Positions 31,214 to 40,099 of a stretch of DNA of 64,000 nucleotides are shown here, one piece after another. Where the stretch lies: assembly GCF_900169505.1 (NCBI RefSeq), contig NZ_LT827021.1, positions 62,001 to 126,000 on the forward strand, written 5' to 3'. The notes below the pieces were generated by a model, which was not told the DNA's origin, ran no database searches, and saw nothing but the letters and a program-made list of their open reading frames with translations. A program made the translations under genes and the position numbers. The stretch's first letter is position 1. Every line of letters starts with the position of its first letter. The stretch is from Arabiibacter massiliensis. GTDB lineage: Bacteria; Actinomycetota; Coriobacteriia; Coriobacteriales; Eggerthellaceae.

Positions 31214-32053
31214 ATGACCGAGCTTGAACGGCGGGCGAACGAGGTGCGCGCTGACATCGTGCGCATGATCGCGGAGGCGGGCAGCGGGCACCCGGGCGGG
31301 TCGCTCTCCTGCGCGGACATCCTCTGCGCGCTCTACTTCGGCGGCGTGCTCGAGCACGACCCGGAGAACCCCGGCTGGGAGGAGCGCGACCGCTTCATCC
31401 TGGCGAAGGGCCATGCGGCGCCGGCGCTCTACGCGGCGCTCGCGCAGGCGGGCTACTTCCCGCGCGAGGAGCTTCTGACCCTGCGCAAGCTGGGAAGCCG
31501 GCTGCAGGGCCACCCGGACTCCAACCAGCTGCCCGGCGTGGAGGTGTCCACCGGCTCGCTCGGGCAGGGGCTCTCCGTGGCGGCGGGCGCGGCGGCCGGC
31601 CTCAAGCTCGACGGCAAGCCGCAGACGGTGTTCGCGCTCCTCGGCGACGGGGAGTGCCAGGAGGGCCAGGTGTGGGAGGCGGCCATGTTCGCCGCGCACC
31701 AGGGCCTCGACAACCTGGTGGCCGTCGTGGACCGCAACTGCCTGCAGATCGACGGCGACACCGCCGACGTGTGCGACCCGGGCGACCTGGCCGCCAAGTT
31801 CGAGGCGTTCGGCTGGGACGCGCGCGAGGTGGACGGCCACGACATCCCGGCGCTCGTGGAGGCGCTCGCGGCGGCCAAGGCCGATCGCGGGGCTCAGCCG
31901 CACGCGCTCATCGCGCGCACGGTGAAGGGCAAGGGCGTGTCGTTCATGGAGAACCAGGCGGGTTGGCACGGCAAGGCGCCGAACGCCGATCAGGCCGAGA
32001 CGGCGCTGGCCGAGCTGGCGGCGCTCGCGGGAGAGGAGGCCGGCCGTGATTAA
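31214..32053 (+). CDS. Transketolase, N-terminal (TPP-binding) subunit
   Basis: A 279-residue half enzyme. GSGHPGGSLSCADILCALYFG and the thiamine-diphosphate motif GDGECQEGQVWEAAMFAAHQGLDNLVAVVDRN are visible, and RTVKGKGVSFMEN closes the domain. With the next gene (8-nt overlap) it forms a split transketolase that moves two-carbon units in the non-oxidative pentose phosphate pathway. Split forms are common in anaerobes and Coriobacteriia. Confidence 0.92.
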   Translation: MTELERRANEVRADIVRMIAEAGSGHPGGSLSCADILCALYFGGVLEHDPENPGWEERDRFILAKGHAAPALYAALAQAGYFPREELLTLRKLGSRLQGHPDSNQLPGVEVSTGSLGQGLSVAAGAAAGLKLDGKPQTVFALLGDGECQEGQVWEAAMFAAHQGLDNLVAVVDRNCLQIDGDTADVCDPGDLAAKFEAFGWDAREVDGHDIPALVEALAAAKADRGAQPHALIARTVKGKGVSFMENQAGWHGKAPNADQAETALAELAALAGEEAGRD

Positions 32054-33011
32054 GCTGGCAGACGAGAAAGAGTCCCAGGTCAAGCGCGCCACGCGCGCCG
32101 CGTACGGCGCGACGCTCGCAAAGCTCGCCGCCGAGGGCGCGCCCGTCGTGGCGGTGGACGCCGACCTCACGGGCTCCACCACCACGAAGAAGCTCGCCGA
32201 TGCGGGGTATCCCGAGCGCCTGTTCAACTGCGGCATCGCCGAGCAGAACATGGTGGACGTGGCCGCGGGCCTCGCCATCACGGGGCACGTGGCCTTCACG
32301 GGCTCGTTCGCCGTGTTCGGCACCGGGCGCGCCTACGACCAGATCCGCAACACGGTGTGCTACTCCAACCTCGACGTGAAGATCGCCCCCACGCACGCGG
32401 GCATCTCGGTGGGCCCCGACGGCGGCAGCCACCAGATGCTCGAGGACGTCTCGCTCATGCGGGGCCTGCCCAACATGCGCGTGCTCGTGCCGGCCGACTA
32501 CGCAGCCGCCGCAGCCGCCATCCGCCTGGCCGCGGAAACGCCCGGCCCGGTGTACGTGCGCATGGGCCGCGCGAGCGTGCCGGCCGTGTACGCCGACGGG
32601 GTGGAGCTGGAGATGGGCCGCGCCTACGTGCTGCGCGAGGGCGCGGACGCCACCATCGTCGCGTGCGGCGTGGAGGTGGAGCAGGCGCTCAAGGCTGCCG
32701 ACGCGCTCGCCGCGGAGGGCATCGAGGCCGAGGTGATCGACGCCTTCAGCGTGAAGCCGCTCGACGAGGAGACGATCCTCGCCTCGACGCGCAAGACCGG
32801 GCGCGTCGTCGTCGCCGAGGAGCACAGCGTGATGGGAGGCCTCGGGTCGGCCGTGGCCGAGGCGCTCGCGCGCGAGCTTCCGACGCCCGCCGAGTTCGTG
32901 GGCATGCGCGACGCGTTCGGCAAATCGGGCGAGTTCGAGGAGCTGCTCGACTACTTCAACCTGGGGTCGGGGGCGATTGTCGAAGCTGTGAAGAGGGTTA
33001 TGGCCCGATAA
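32046..33011 (+). CDS. Transketolase, C-terminal (pyrimidine-binding) subunit
   Basis: A 321-residue half enzyme. RAAYGATLAKLAAEGAPVVAVDADLTGSTTT, FNCGIAEQNMVDVAAGLA and THAGISVGPDGGSHQMLED are typical, and VIDAFSVKPLDEETIL lies in the C-terminal domain. It starts at GTG 32046 with GAGAGGAGG upstream, overlapping the N-subunit gene by 8 nt. The two must assemble to give the active site. Confidence 0.92.
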   Translation: MIKLADEKESQVKRATRAAYGATLAKLAAEGAPVVAVDADLTGSTTTKKLADAGYPERLFNCGIAEQNMVDVAAGLAITGHVAFTGSFAVFGTGRAYDQIRNTVCYSNLDVKIAPTHAGISVGPDGGSHQMLEDVSLMRGLPNMRVLVPADYAAAAAAIRLAAETPGPVYVRMGRASVPAVYADGVELEMGRAYVLREGADATIVACGVEVEQALKAADALAAEGIEAEVIDAFSVKPLDEETILASTRKTGRVVVAEEHSVMGGLGSAVAEALARELPTPAEFVGMRDAFGKSGEFEELLDYFNLGSGAIVEAVKRVMAR

Positions 33012-33067
33012 CGCTTCTGCTAGAATTCATCCCGTCTCAGTACATCACTATTTGAACGGAGCACTCT

Positions 33068-33910
33068 GTGACGAACGACATCAGCCAAGGGGCTCCTGCG
33101 CGCCCGGCGCGCCGCGGCGGGGCCCATGCGGCGCCGGTGCGGCAGACGACGTCGCAGCTGTCAGCGTCGCTGCCGGTGCTGGAAGTCGACGACATCCCCC
33201 AGCAGACGGGCACCCCGGTCATCACGTTCGACCATGTGACGAAGGTGTACCCGGCCCAGCCCAACAAGCCGGCGCTCAGCGACATATCCCTGCAGATCTA
33301 CGCGGGCGAGTTCATCTTCCTCGTGGGCCATTCCGGCTCTGGCAAGTCCACGTTCATCCGCATGCTCATCCGCGAGGTGAAGCCCTCGCAGGGGCACATC
33401 TACGTGGCCGACGAGGACCTCACCACCATGCGCAACTGGCGCGTGCCGTATCTGCGGCGCAACATCGGCTGCGTGTTCCAGGACTTCAAGCTGCTGCCGA
33501 ACAAGACCGTGTTCGAGAACGTCGCGTTCGCGCTCGAGGTCATCGGCAAGTCCCGCCACGTCATCAAGACGCAGGTACCCGAGGTGCTGCGTCTGGTGGG
33601 CCTGCAGGACAAGCTCAACAAGCGCCCCGACCAGCTCTCCGGCGGCGAGCAGCAGCGCGTGTCCATCGCGCGCGCCATCGTGAACCGCCCGCCGCTGCTC
33701 ATCTGCGACGAGCCCACCGGCAACCTCGACCCGCAGACCTCGCGGGGCATCATGGATCTGCTCGAGCGCATCAACCGCACGGGCACCACGGTGCTGGTGG
33801 CCACGCACGACCGCGAGATGGTGGACAACATGCGCCGGCGCGTCATCGCGCTCGACCGAGGGCACCTGACCCGCGACCAGGACCGGGGGGTGTACGGCTT
33901 CGATGTCTAG
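33068..33910 (+). CDS. ftsE: Cell-division ABC transporter ATPase FtsE
   Basis: A 280-residue ATPase. Walker [12 protein letters not shown]-loop [24 protein letters not shown], signature [14 protein letters not shown], Walker [13 protein letters not shown] and H-loop VATHDREMV are all present. It has about 50 extra N-terminal residues, low in complexity, before the usual start [12 protein letters not shown]. With FtsX it signals to wall hydrolases at the division site. GTG 33068 follows GGAG. It overlaps ftsX by 8 nt. Confidence 0.94.
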   Translation: MTNDISQGAPARPARRGGAHAAPVRQTTSQLSASLPVLEVDDIPQQTGTPVITFDHVTKVYPAQPNKPALSDISLQIYAGEFIFLVGHSGSGKSTFIRMLIREVKPSQGHIYVADEDLTTMRNWRVPYLRRNIGCVFQDFKLLPNKTVFENVAFALEVIGKSRHVIKTQVPEVLRLVGLQDKLNKRPDQLSGGEQQRVSIARAIVNRPPLLICDEPTGNLDPQTSRGIMDLLERINRTGTTVLVATHDREMVDNMRRRVIALDRGHLTRDQDRGVYGFDV

Positions 33911-34808
33911 TTTCTTCTACTTCATACGGGAGTCCTTGAAGGGCTTCACGCGCAACCTTTCCACCGCGCTCGGCTCCATCGTCACCATCTTCCTGTCGCT
34001 GCTCATCATCGGCGTGTTCTTCGTCGGCGGCTTCGTCGTGGAGAAGGTGGTGTCCTCGGTGGAGAACGAGGTGGCCATCACGGCCTACGTGGCCGACGAC
34101 GCCTCCGAGGCCGACATCCAGACGGTGCAGAGCGCCATCAAGGGGCTCGAGGGCGTGGCCTCCGTGGGCTTCACGACGAAGGACCAGGCCATCGAGAAGT
34201 TCAAGGAGACGAACGCCTCGGACATCCTCGACACGCTCGACGGCGTGAACCCGCTGCCGGCCTCCATCGAGGTGGAGCTGTCCGACCCGCAGCTGGTGGA
34301 GCAGGTGGCCGACTCCATCCGCTCCGACGCCACGTTCCAGCGGATCCACGGCTACGACACGGTGGACGAGTCGCTCAAGTACGGCCAGCAGTCGGTCGAC
34401 CGCCTGTTCACGCTCACCTCCTACGTGCGCTACATCGGCATCGCGCTCGTGGCCCTGCTCGTGTTCGTCGCCATGGTGTTCATCAACAACACCATCCGCC
34501 TGGCCATCCTGGCGCGCCGCAAGGAGATCGCCATCATGCGCCTCGTGGGCGCGTCGAACGGCTTCATCCGCGGGCCCTTCCTCATGGAGGGCGCGATGCA
34601 CGCCATCATCGGCTCGCTTCTTGCGGTGGGGGTGCTCGAGCTTCTGCGCAACCTCGCGCTGCCGAGGCTCCAGGGCGCGCTCATGTTCCTGCCGCTCGAC
34701 CTCAGCGCGACCGCGTTTCTGTTCATCTACGCGGTGCTGGTGGGCGCGGGCCTGGTCATCGGCCTTCTGGGCTCGGCTCTGGCCATGCGCCGCTACCTGA
34801 AGGTCTAG
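33903..34808 (+). CDS. ftsX: Cell-division ABC transporter permease FtsX
   Basis: A 301-residue protein with four membrane helices: one at residues ~22-45, and three in the C-terminal FtsX domain ([29 protein letters not shown], then [22 protein letters not shown]). The extracellular loop between helices 1 and 2 (~50-170) would contact a peptidoglycan hydrolase or its partner. It overlaps ftsE by 8 nt. The next gene, an S41 protease, starts 18 nt downstream. Confidence 0.93.
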   Translation: MSSFFYFIRESLKGFTRNLSTALGSIVTIFLSLLIIGVFFVGGFVVEKVVSSVENEVAITAYVADDASEADIQTVQSAIKGLEGVASVGFTTKDQAIEKFKETNASDILDTLDGVNPLPASIEVELSDPQLVEQVADSIRSDATFQRIHGYDTVDESLKYGQQSVDRLFTLTSYVRYIGIALVALLVFVAMVFINNTIRLAILARRKEIAIMRLVGASNGFIRGPFLMEGAMHAIIGSLLAVGVLELLRNLALPRLQGALMFLPLDLSATAFLFIYAVLVGAGLVIGLLGSALAMRRYLKV

Positions 34809-34826
34809 CTTCGGCGGTCAGGGCTG

Positions 34827-36107
34827 ATGGCGAAGCATACCGACAGCTCCACCCTCGCGGCGTCCGAGCGCAGGGCGCGGGCCCGCAACGTGCGCCTGAT
34901 CAGGACGCTCGCCACGGTCATCGTGGTGGGCGTCGCGTTCGCGGCCGGCTTCTTCGTGCGCGGGGAGGCGCCCCTGCTCGAGTCGCTCGGGTTCTCCTCG
35001 CTCGTGGTGGACGTCGACCGCAACCCCGGCTCCACCACCTCGGGCGACACCTACGACTCCCTCGGCGCGCGCGTCGAGGAGGTGGAGGGCGTCATCGAGC
35101 AGGAGAGCCTGGACTCCTACGACCTGTCCATGGCCACGACCAACGTGCTCGAGGCGCTGACCGACACGACCGAGGACCCCTACCTGCGCTATTACGACGC
35201 CGCGCGCTACGCCGCGCTCGTGCAGGACAGCTCCGGAAGCTACGCCGGGGTGGGGGTGCTGTTCTCCGAGTACAAGGGGCGCGCCTATGCCGTCGACGTG
35301 TTCGAGGGGTCGTCGGCCCAGGCGGCCGGCGTGCTCGAGGGCGATTTCGTCGTCGCCATCGACGGCGATCGCGGGCACGACTGGACCACCACCGAGGTGG
35401 CGGCGGCGCTTCGGCGCGACGAGGGCGAGAGCGTGGTCGTCACGTGGCGGCGCGCCGCGTCGCTCGACGACGAGGCCGGCGAGGAGTACACCACGACGCT
35501 TGCCGTCTCCAACTCCACGGTGAAGAACGTGGAGCATTCGCTCGAGGGGTCGGTGGGCTACATAGGCCTCAAGCAGATCACGCAGAACGCCGCCGACCTC
35601 GTGAAGGCGGCCGTGACCGACCTCGAGGCGCAGGGCGCGACCTCGTTCGTGCTCGACATCCGTGACAACCCCGGCGGCTACCTGACGCAGGCCGTCGACG
35701 TGGCCAGCCTCTTCGTGAAGAGCGGCACCCTCGTGAAGATCCAGACGCGCGAGGTGGACGAGTCCACGAAGACGGCCACCGACAACTTCGTCACGGACAA
35801 GCCGCTCGTCGTGCTGGTGAACGGCAACACCGCCGCCTCGGCCGAGGTGCTCGCCGTGGCGCTGCGCGACAACCAGCGCGCCACGCTCGTGGGCACGACC
35901 ACGCTCGGCAAGGGGTCGGTGCAGGTGACGCGCGATCTGAGCTTCGGCGGCGCGCTGCGCTACACGGCCGCGTACTACAAAAGCCCGCTCGGCCACGACA
36001 TCGACGGCGTGGGCGTGACGCCGGACGTGGCGGTGGGGCTCGCCGAGGGCGAGGACAACCAGAGGACGCTCGCGATCGAAACGGCCCAGTCCCTCGTGAA
36101 GGGGTAG
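34827..36107 (+). CDS. C-terminal processing peptidase, S41 family (CtpA-like)
   Basis: A 426-residue secreted, membrane-anchored protease. One N-terminal helix (residues ~26-45) is followed by a PDZ domain (GVGVLFSEYKGRAYAVDVFEGSSAQAAGVLEGDFVVAIDG). The S41 core has DIRDNPGGYL, the serine in NGNTAASAEVLA and the lysine in TTLGKGSVQV. S41 proteases next to ftsEX are common in Gram-positive bacteria and may trim wall hydrolases (inference from context). Confidence 0.9.
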   Translation: MAKHTDSSTLAASERRARARNVRLIRTLATVIVVGVAFAAGFFVRGEAPLLESLGFSSLVVDVDRNPGSTTSGDTYDSLGARVEEVEGVIEQESLDSYDLSMATTNVLEALTDTTEDPYLRYYDAARYAALVQDSSGSYAGVGVLFSEYKGRAYAVDVFEGSSAQAAGVLEGDFVVAIDGDRGHDWTTTEVAAALRRDEGESVVVTWRRAASLDDEAGEEYTTTLAVSNSTVKNVEHSLEGSVGYIGLKQITQNAADLVKAAVTDLEAQGATSFVLDIRDNPGGYLTQAVDVASLFVKSGTLVKIQTREVDESTKTATDNFVTDKPLVVLVNGNTAASAEVLAVALRDNQRATLVGTTTLGKGSVQVTRDLSFGGALRYTAAYYKSPLGHDIDGVGVTPDVAVGLAEGEDNQRTLAIETAQSLVKG

Positions 36108-36110
36108 GGC

Positions 36111-38096
36111 ATGGCGCGCGCACGGTCCCACACGCGCCGCCGTCCGCGGGCGAACCCGCGCGGCGTGCTCTCGGCCCATGCGGGCGGCTTCGGCTTCGTG
36201 CGGACGGCCGAAGGCGAGTTCTACGTTCCCGAATCCAAGATGGCGGGCGCCTTCGACGGCGACCTCGTGGAGGTGGCGCCCCTGCCCGCGCAGGGCGGGC
36301 GCGGCGGCAGGGACGCGCATGAGCGCCCGGCGGCGCGCGTGCTGCGGGTGGTCGACCGCGCGCACGACTCGCTCGTGGGCCGCTACGAGGTGGCCGAGCC
36401 CTTCGGCGTGGTGGTGCCCGAGGACGCGCGCATCCCCTACGACGTCTTCACCATGCGCGCCGAGCGGCCCGACATCGAGGACGGCTCGCTCGTGCGCGTG
36501 CGCATCACGGCGTTCCCCACGCGCCACACCGCCGCGACCGGCGTGGTGGAGGAGGTGCTCGGGCGCGCGGACGACGAGCGCGCGTTCGTGGAGACGGTGA
36601 TCGCGCGGCACAAGCTGGAGACGCGGTTCTCGGAGGGCGCGCTCGAGGAGGCGCGCGCCGCCGTGCTCGACGAGGACGGGGCCCTGGCCTCGGGATATCG
36701 CGACCTGCGCGACCGCTTCGCGTTCACCGTCGATCCGGCCGACGCGCGCGACTTCGACGACGCGGTGAGCCTCGAGCCGGCCGAGGGGCTGCCGGGCGCG
36801 CCGGCCGGGGCGGCGTGGCGGCTCGGCGTGCACATCGCCGACGTCTCGCACTACGTGGGATGGGGCGGCTCGCTCGACCTCGACGCGCGGCGGCGCGCCA
36901 CGAGCGTGTATTTGGTCGACCGCGTGATCCCGATGCTGCCCGAGGAGCTCTCGGGCGATCTGTGCTCGCTCAAGCCCGGCGAGGCGCGCCGCACGATGAC
37001 GGCCGACCTGTTCCTCGACGACGGGGCGCGGCTCGTGGGCTACGAGCTCTATCCCGCGCTCATCCGCTCGAAGGCGCGCCTGTCCTACGACGAGGCGCAG
37101 AAGCTGCTCGACGACGCGGCGGACGACGACGGGCTCTCGCGGCGCCTGGCCGTGCTGTCGCGCCTGGCGAAGCGGCGGGCGGTTCTGCGCGAGCGGGCCG
37201 GCGGGCTCGACTTCGCCACGGTGGAGGCGCGCGTGCGGCTCGACGCCGAGGGCCGCCCCGAGGCGATCGACCTGCGGCGCAAGACCGAGGCCACCTCGCT
37301 CATCGAGGAGGCGATGATCCTCGCCAACGAGACGGTGGCGGCCCATCTGCGCGACGCGCGGTTCCCGAGCCTGTTCCGCGTGCACGAGCGGCCCGCGGCC
37401 GACGGCCTGGCCGCGCTCGTGCCCGTGTTCCAGGAGTTCCCCTGGTTCGCCGACGTGGACGTCGATGCGTTCGTCGAGGGGGACCCGCACATGGCGCAGC
37501 GGGTGCTCGCGGCGAGCGCGGGCCGGCCCGAGGCCGAGCTGGTCTCGTCGCTTCTGCTGCGTTCGATGAAGCGCGCCGTCTACCGCCCCTCCTGCGAGCC
37601 CCACTACGGGCTGGCGAGCGCGGCGTACACGCATTTCACGTCTCCCATCAGGCGCTATCCCGACCTCGTGGTGCATCGCATGCTCAAGGCCCAGCTGTTC
37701 GGCCGCCCGGAGAGGTTCGATCAGGAGGCATCTTCCCTGCCGTGGATCGCCGAGCACTCCTCGGACATGGAGCGCGTGGCCGAGAAGGCAGCGCGGGAGT
37801 CGCAGGAGCTCAAGATCGTCGAGTACCTCGAGGGGTTCGTGGGGCAGACGTTCTCGGCCGTCGTGTCGGGAGTGGCCGCCCACGGCCTGTTCGTGCGCCT
37901 CGACAACACGGCCGAGGGGCTCGTGCCCATGCGGCATCTGGGCGGCGAGTTCTTCGCGCTCGACCCGGTGCTGCACCGGCTGGTCGGGCAGGACACGGGC
38001 GCGTCGTTTCGCCTGGGGCAGCGCCTCGCCGTCGTGCTCGAGGCGGCCGATCCGCGTGCAGGCAGGCTCGACTTCCGCCTGGCGCGCAACGTTTGA
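36111..38096 (+). CDS. rnr: Ribonuclease R
   Basis: A 661-residue 3'-5' exoribonuclease. After an arginine-rich start come a cold-shock-like domain (GVLSAHAGGFGFVRTAEGEFYVPESKMAGAFDGD), then the RNB catalytic domain with FTVDPADARDFDDAVSLE (metal-binding aspartates) and AAYTHFTSPIRRYPDLVVHR. A C-terminal S1 domain follows (FSAVVSGVAAHGLFVRLDNTAEGLV). ATG 36111 is 3 nt after the protease stop. smpB, a frequent follower, is not present. Confidence 0.93.
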   Translation: MARARSHTRRRPRANPRGVLSAHAGGFGFVRTAEGEFYVPESKMAGAFDGDLVEVAPLPAQGGRGGRDAHERPAARVLRVVDRAHDSLVGRYEVAEPFGVVVPEDARIPYDVFTMRAERPDIEDGSLVRVRITAFPTRHTAATGVVEEVLGRADDERAFVETVIARHKLETRFSEGALEEARAAVLDEDGALASGYRDLRDRFAFTVDPADARDFDDAVSLEPAEGLPGAPAGAAWRLGVHIADVSHYVGWGGSLDLDARRRATSVYLVDRVIPMLPEELSGDLCSLKPGEARRTMTADLFLDDGARLVGYELYPALIRSKARLSYDEAQKLLDDAADDDGLSRRLAVLSRLAKRRAVLRERAGGLDFATVEARVRLDAEGRPEAIDLRRKTEATSLIEEAMILANETVAAHLRDARFPSLFRVHERPAADGLAALVPVFQEFPWFADVDVDAFVEGDPHMAQRVLAASAGRPEAELVSSLLLRSMKRAVYRPSCEPHYGLASAAYTHFTSPIRRYPDLVVHRMLKAQLFGRPERFDQEASSLPWIAEHSSDMERVAEKAARESQELKIVEYLEGFVGQTFSAVVSGVAAHGLFVRLDNTAEGLVPMRHLGGEFFALDPVLHRLVGQDTGASFRLGQRLAVVLEAADPRAGRLDFRLARNV

Positions 38097-38105
38097 GCCG
38101 CGTGC

Positions 38106-38131
38106 GAAATACTTTGATTATCTAACTAATT
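38106..38131 (+). promoter_or_regulatory. FabT-type operator 1 and promoter of fabT
   Basis: The 26-bp stretch GAAATACTTTGATTATC...CTAATT contains TTTGATTATCTAA (38113-38125), the FabT-box pattern. TTGATT (38114-38119), 16 bases and TATGAT (38136-38141) form the promoter, so the operator covers its -35. It matches operator 2 at 25 of 26 positions. Confidence 0.75.
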
Positions 38132-38179
38132 GCGGTATGATGCAGGGGACGTGAAACGACGAGCGAGAGGGGGAGGCGA

Positions 38180-38632
38180 ATGGCCGACGCGGCGCGCAAA
38201 CGGCGCGAGGAGATCGATGATCTGCTGTCCGGCACGTTCAACTCGATCCTGCGCATCGAGGAGCAGTCGCTCGACAACCGCCTGACGCACGGGCTCACCA
38301 TCACCGAGGTGCACACCATCGTGGCCGTCGGGCTGCACGAGGAGAACCCCATGAACGTGGTGGCCGCGCGCCTCGGCGTGACGCTGGCCACGCTGACCAC
38401 GGCGGTGAACAAGCTGGTGAGGAAGGGCTTCGTGGAGCGCACGCGCGCCGAGGACGACCGGCGCAAGGTGCTCGTGTCGCTCACCAAGAAGGGCCGCCAG
38501 GTGCTGCGCGCGCACAACCTGTTCCATCACCAGATGATCGAGGAGGCGCTCGCCGACCTCACCGAGGAGGAGGAGCGCGTGTTCGCCGAGGCGCTGGGGA
38601 AGGTGAAGGGGTTCTTCGACGCGCAGGCGTAG
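38180..38632 (+). CDS. fabT: MarR-family repressor of fatty-acid synthesis, FabT-like
   Basis: A 150-residue winged-helix protein. TITEVHTIVAVGLHEENPMNVVAARLGVTLATLTTAVNKLVRKGFVERTRAEDDRRKVLVSLTKKG is the MarR fold with its wing. FabT binds acyl-ACP and shuts off fab genes. Assignment rests on context: it precedes a complete fab operon, and the same 26-bp operator occurs before its own gene and before acpP, so autoregulation is likely. Confidence 0.85.
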   Translation: MADAARKRREEIDDLLSGTFNSILRIEEQSLDNRLTHGLTITEVHTIVAVGLHEENPMNVVAARLGVTLATLTTAVNKLVRKGFVERTRAEDDRRKVLVSLTKKGRQVLRAHNLFHHQMIEEALADLTEEEERVFAEALGKVKGFFDAQA

Positions 38633-38650
38633 CCCCTGTTCAAACCCGGA

Positions 38651-38666
38651 TGTTTCACGTGAAACA
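38651..38666. promoter_or_regulatory. parS centromere site 1
   Basis: TGTTTCACGTGAAACA, a perfect 16-bp palindrome equal to the consensus ParB-binding parS site. It lies between fabT and acpP. parS sites cluster near the replication origin, so this window is probably origin-proximal. Confidence 0.88.
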
Positions 38667-38684
38667 TCTGTTTGCGCGTACGGA

Positions 38685-38700
38685 TGTTTCACGTGAAACA
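38685..38700. promoter_or_regulatory. parS centromere site 2
   Basis: A second perfect TGTTTCACGTGAAACA, 34 bp downstream of the first. Both are embedded in GGATG...CATC. Confidence 0.88.
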
Positions 38701-38793
38701 TCAGGGGCGCGGGACGGGCGGCGCGCAGAAATCGTGAAGGGTGCGGCGGGGGCCTTGCCGAGCGTCGGGCGGCCCCGTATCATTACCGATGCG

Positions 38794-38819
38794 GAAATAC
38801 TTTGATTATCAAACTAATT
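38794..38819 (+). promoter_or_regulatory. FabT-type operator 2 upstream of acpP
   Basis: Contains the perfect palindrome TTTGATTATCAAA (38801-38813), 26 nt before the acpP start. It is the expected control site for the fatty-acid operon. Confidence 0.78.
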
Positions 38820-38839
38820 TGGACGTGAAAGGACGCGCT

Positions 38840-39061
38840 ATGGCTACCATCGATATCGTGAGGGACGTGCTTGTGGAGAACCTCGACCTTGAGGCCGAGA
38901 AGGTCACCGAGGACGCCACGCTGGAGTCGCTCGGCATCGACTCGCTCGACATGGTCGAGCTCATCTGCGACCTCGAGGAGAAGTGCGACGTGGAGTTCGG
39001 CGAGCCCGAGGGTATCGACACGGTGGGAAATCTGGTCGCCCACATCGACTCCCTGAAATAG
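38840..39061 (+). CDS. acpP: Acyl carrier protein
   Basis: A 73-residue acidic carrier. The phosphopantetheine site is LGIDSLDMVEL, followed by DLEEKCDVEFGEPEGIDTVGNLVAHI. ATG 38840 follows GAAAGGA by 6 nt; upstream in-frame codons would run through the operator. It is the first gene of the fab operon and carries the growing acyl chain for all following enzymes. Confidence 0.94.
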   Translation: MATIDIVRDVLVENLDLEAEKVTEDATLESLGIDSLDMVELICDLEEKCDVEFGEPEGIDTVGNLVAHIDSLK

Positions 39062-39127
39062 CGCACGGCGAACGGGTCCCGCAGGGGGCCCGCGCTCCAT
39101 CGGCACGAGGAAGAGAGGGTTCACGGC

Positions 39128-40099
39128 ATGAAGACGCGGGTTACGGAGCTTTTGGGCATCGAGGCGCCCATCGTGCAGGGCGCGATGGCGCGCATCGCCG
39201 ACGCGAGCCTGGCGGGCGCGGTGAGCGAGGCGGGCGGCCTGGGCATCATCGCGTGCGGCGGCGCGCCGCTTTCGTGGATCGAGGAGCAGGTGGCAAAAGC
39301 CCGCTCGATGACCGACAAGCCCCTGGGCGCGAACGTCATGCTCATGGACCCGAACGCCGCCGAGGTGGCCGCGCTTCTGGCGAGGCTCAAGGTGGACGTG
39401 ATCACCACGGGCGCGGGCAGTCCGGCGAACTACCTGGGCATGTGGAAGGAAGCCGGCATCAAGGTGGTGCCCGTGGTGGCCTCGAGCGCGCTCGCCGTGC
39501 GCATGGAGCGTTTGGGGGCCGACGCCGTGGTGGCCGAGGGCACCGAGGCGGGCGGCCACATCGGCGAGCTCACCACGATGGCGCTCATCCCGGCCGTGCG
39601 CGACGCGGTGTCCATTCCCGTGATCGCCGCCGGCGGCATCGCCGACGGGCGCGGCATGGCCGCCGCCTTCGCGCTGGGCGCCGAGGGCGTGCAGGTGGGC
39701 ACCCGCTTCCTCACGGTGGAGGAGTGCACCATCGCCGACGCGTACAAGGAGCGCGTGCTGGCCGCGAAGGACGCCGATACCATCGTCACGGGCCGCGGCA
39801 GCGGGCATCCGGTGCGCTGCCTGAAGAACAAGTTCGCCCGCACCGTGCGCAAGCTGGAGGGCGACGTGGCCGCGAACGGCGACGAGCTGGAGGCCATGTA
39901 CGCGGGCTCGCTCAAGCGCGCCGTGGAGGGCGACGTGGACAACGGCACCATGATGGCGGGCCAGTCGGCGGCGCTCGTGCACGAGGGCGGCACGGCGGCC
40001 GACGCGATCGCTGCGATGGTGGCGGAGGCCGAGGCTCTGGGCGGCATGGATCTCGAGGCGCTGGCGGCGCGCAACGCGGCGCGCGGGGGCGCCCGATGA
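39128..40099 (+). CDS. fabK: Enoyl-ACP reductase II, FabK
   Basis: A 323-residue FMN-dependent TIM-barrel enzyme of the FabK/nitronate-monooxygenase family. IEAPIVQGAMARIADASLAGAVSEAGGLGIIACGGA, AEGTEAGGHIGELTTM, IPVIAAGGIADGRGMAAAFALGAEGVQVGTRFL and GRGSGHPVRC are the diagnostic stretches. It does the last reduction of each elongation cycle in place of FabI, which makes such bacteria insensitive to triclosan. It overlaps fabD by 4 nt. Confidence 0.92.
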   Translation: MKTRVTELLGIEAPIVQGAMARIADASLAGAVSEAGGLGIIACGGAPLSWIEEQVAKARSMTDKPLGANVMLMDPNAAEVAALLARLKVDVITTGAGSPANYLGMWKEAGIKVVPVVASSALAVRMERLGADAVVAEGTEAGGHIGELTTMALIPAVRDAVSIPVIAAGGIADGRGMAAAFALGAEGVQVGTRFLTVEECTIADAYKERVLAAKDADTIVTGRGSGHPVRCLKNKFARTVRKLEGDVAANGDELEAMYAGSLKRAVEGDVDNGTMMAGQSAALVHEGGTAADAIAAMVAEAEALGGMDLEALAARNAARGGAR

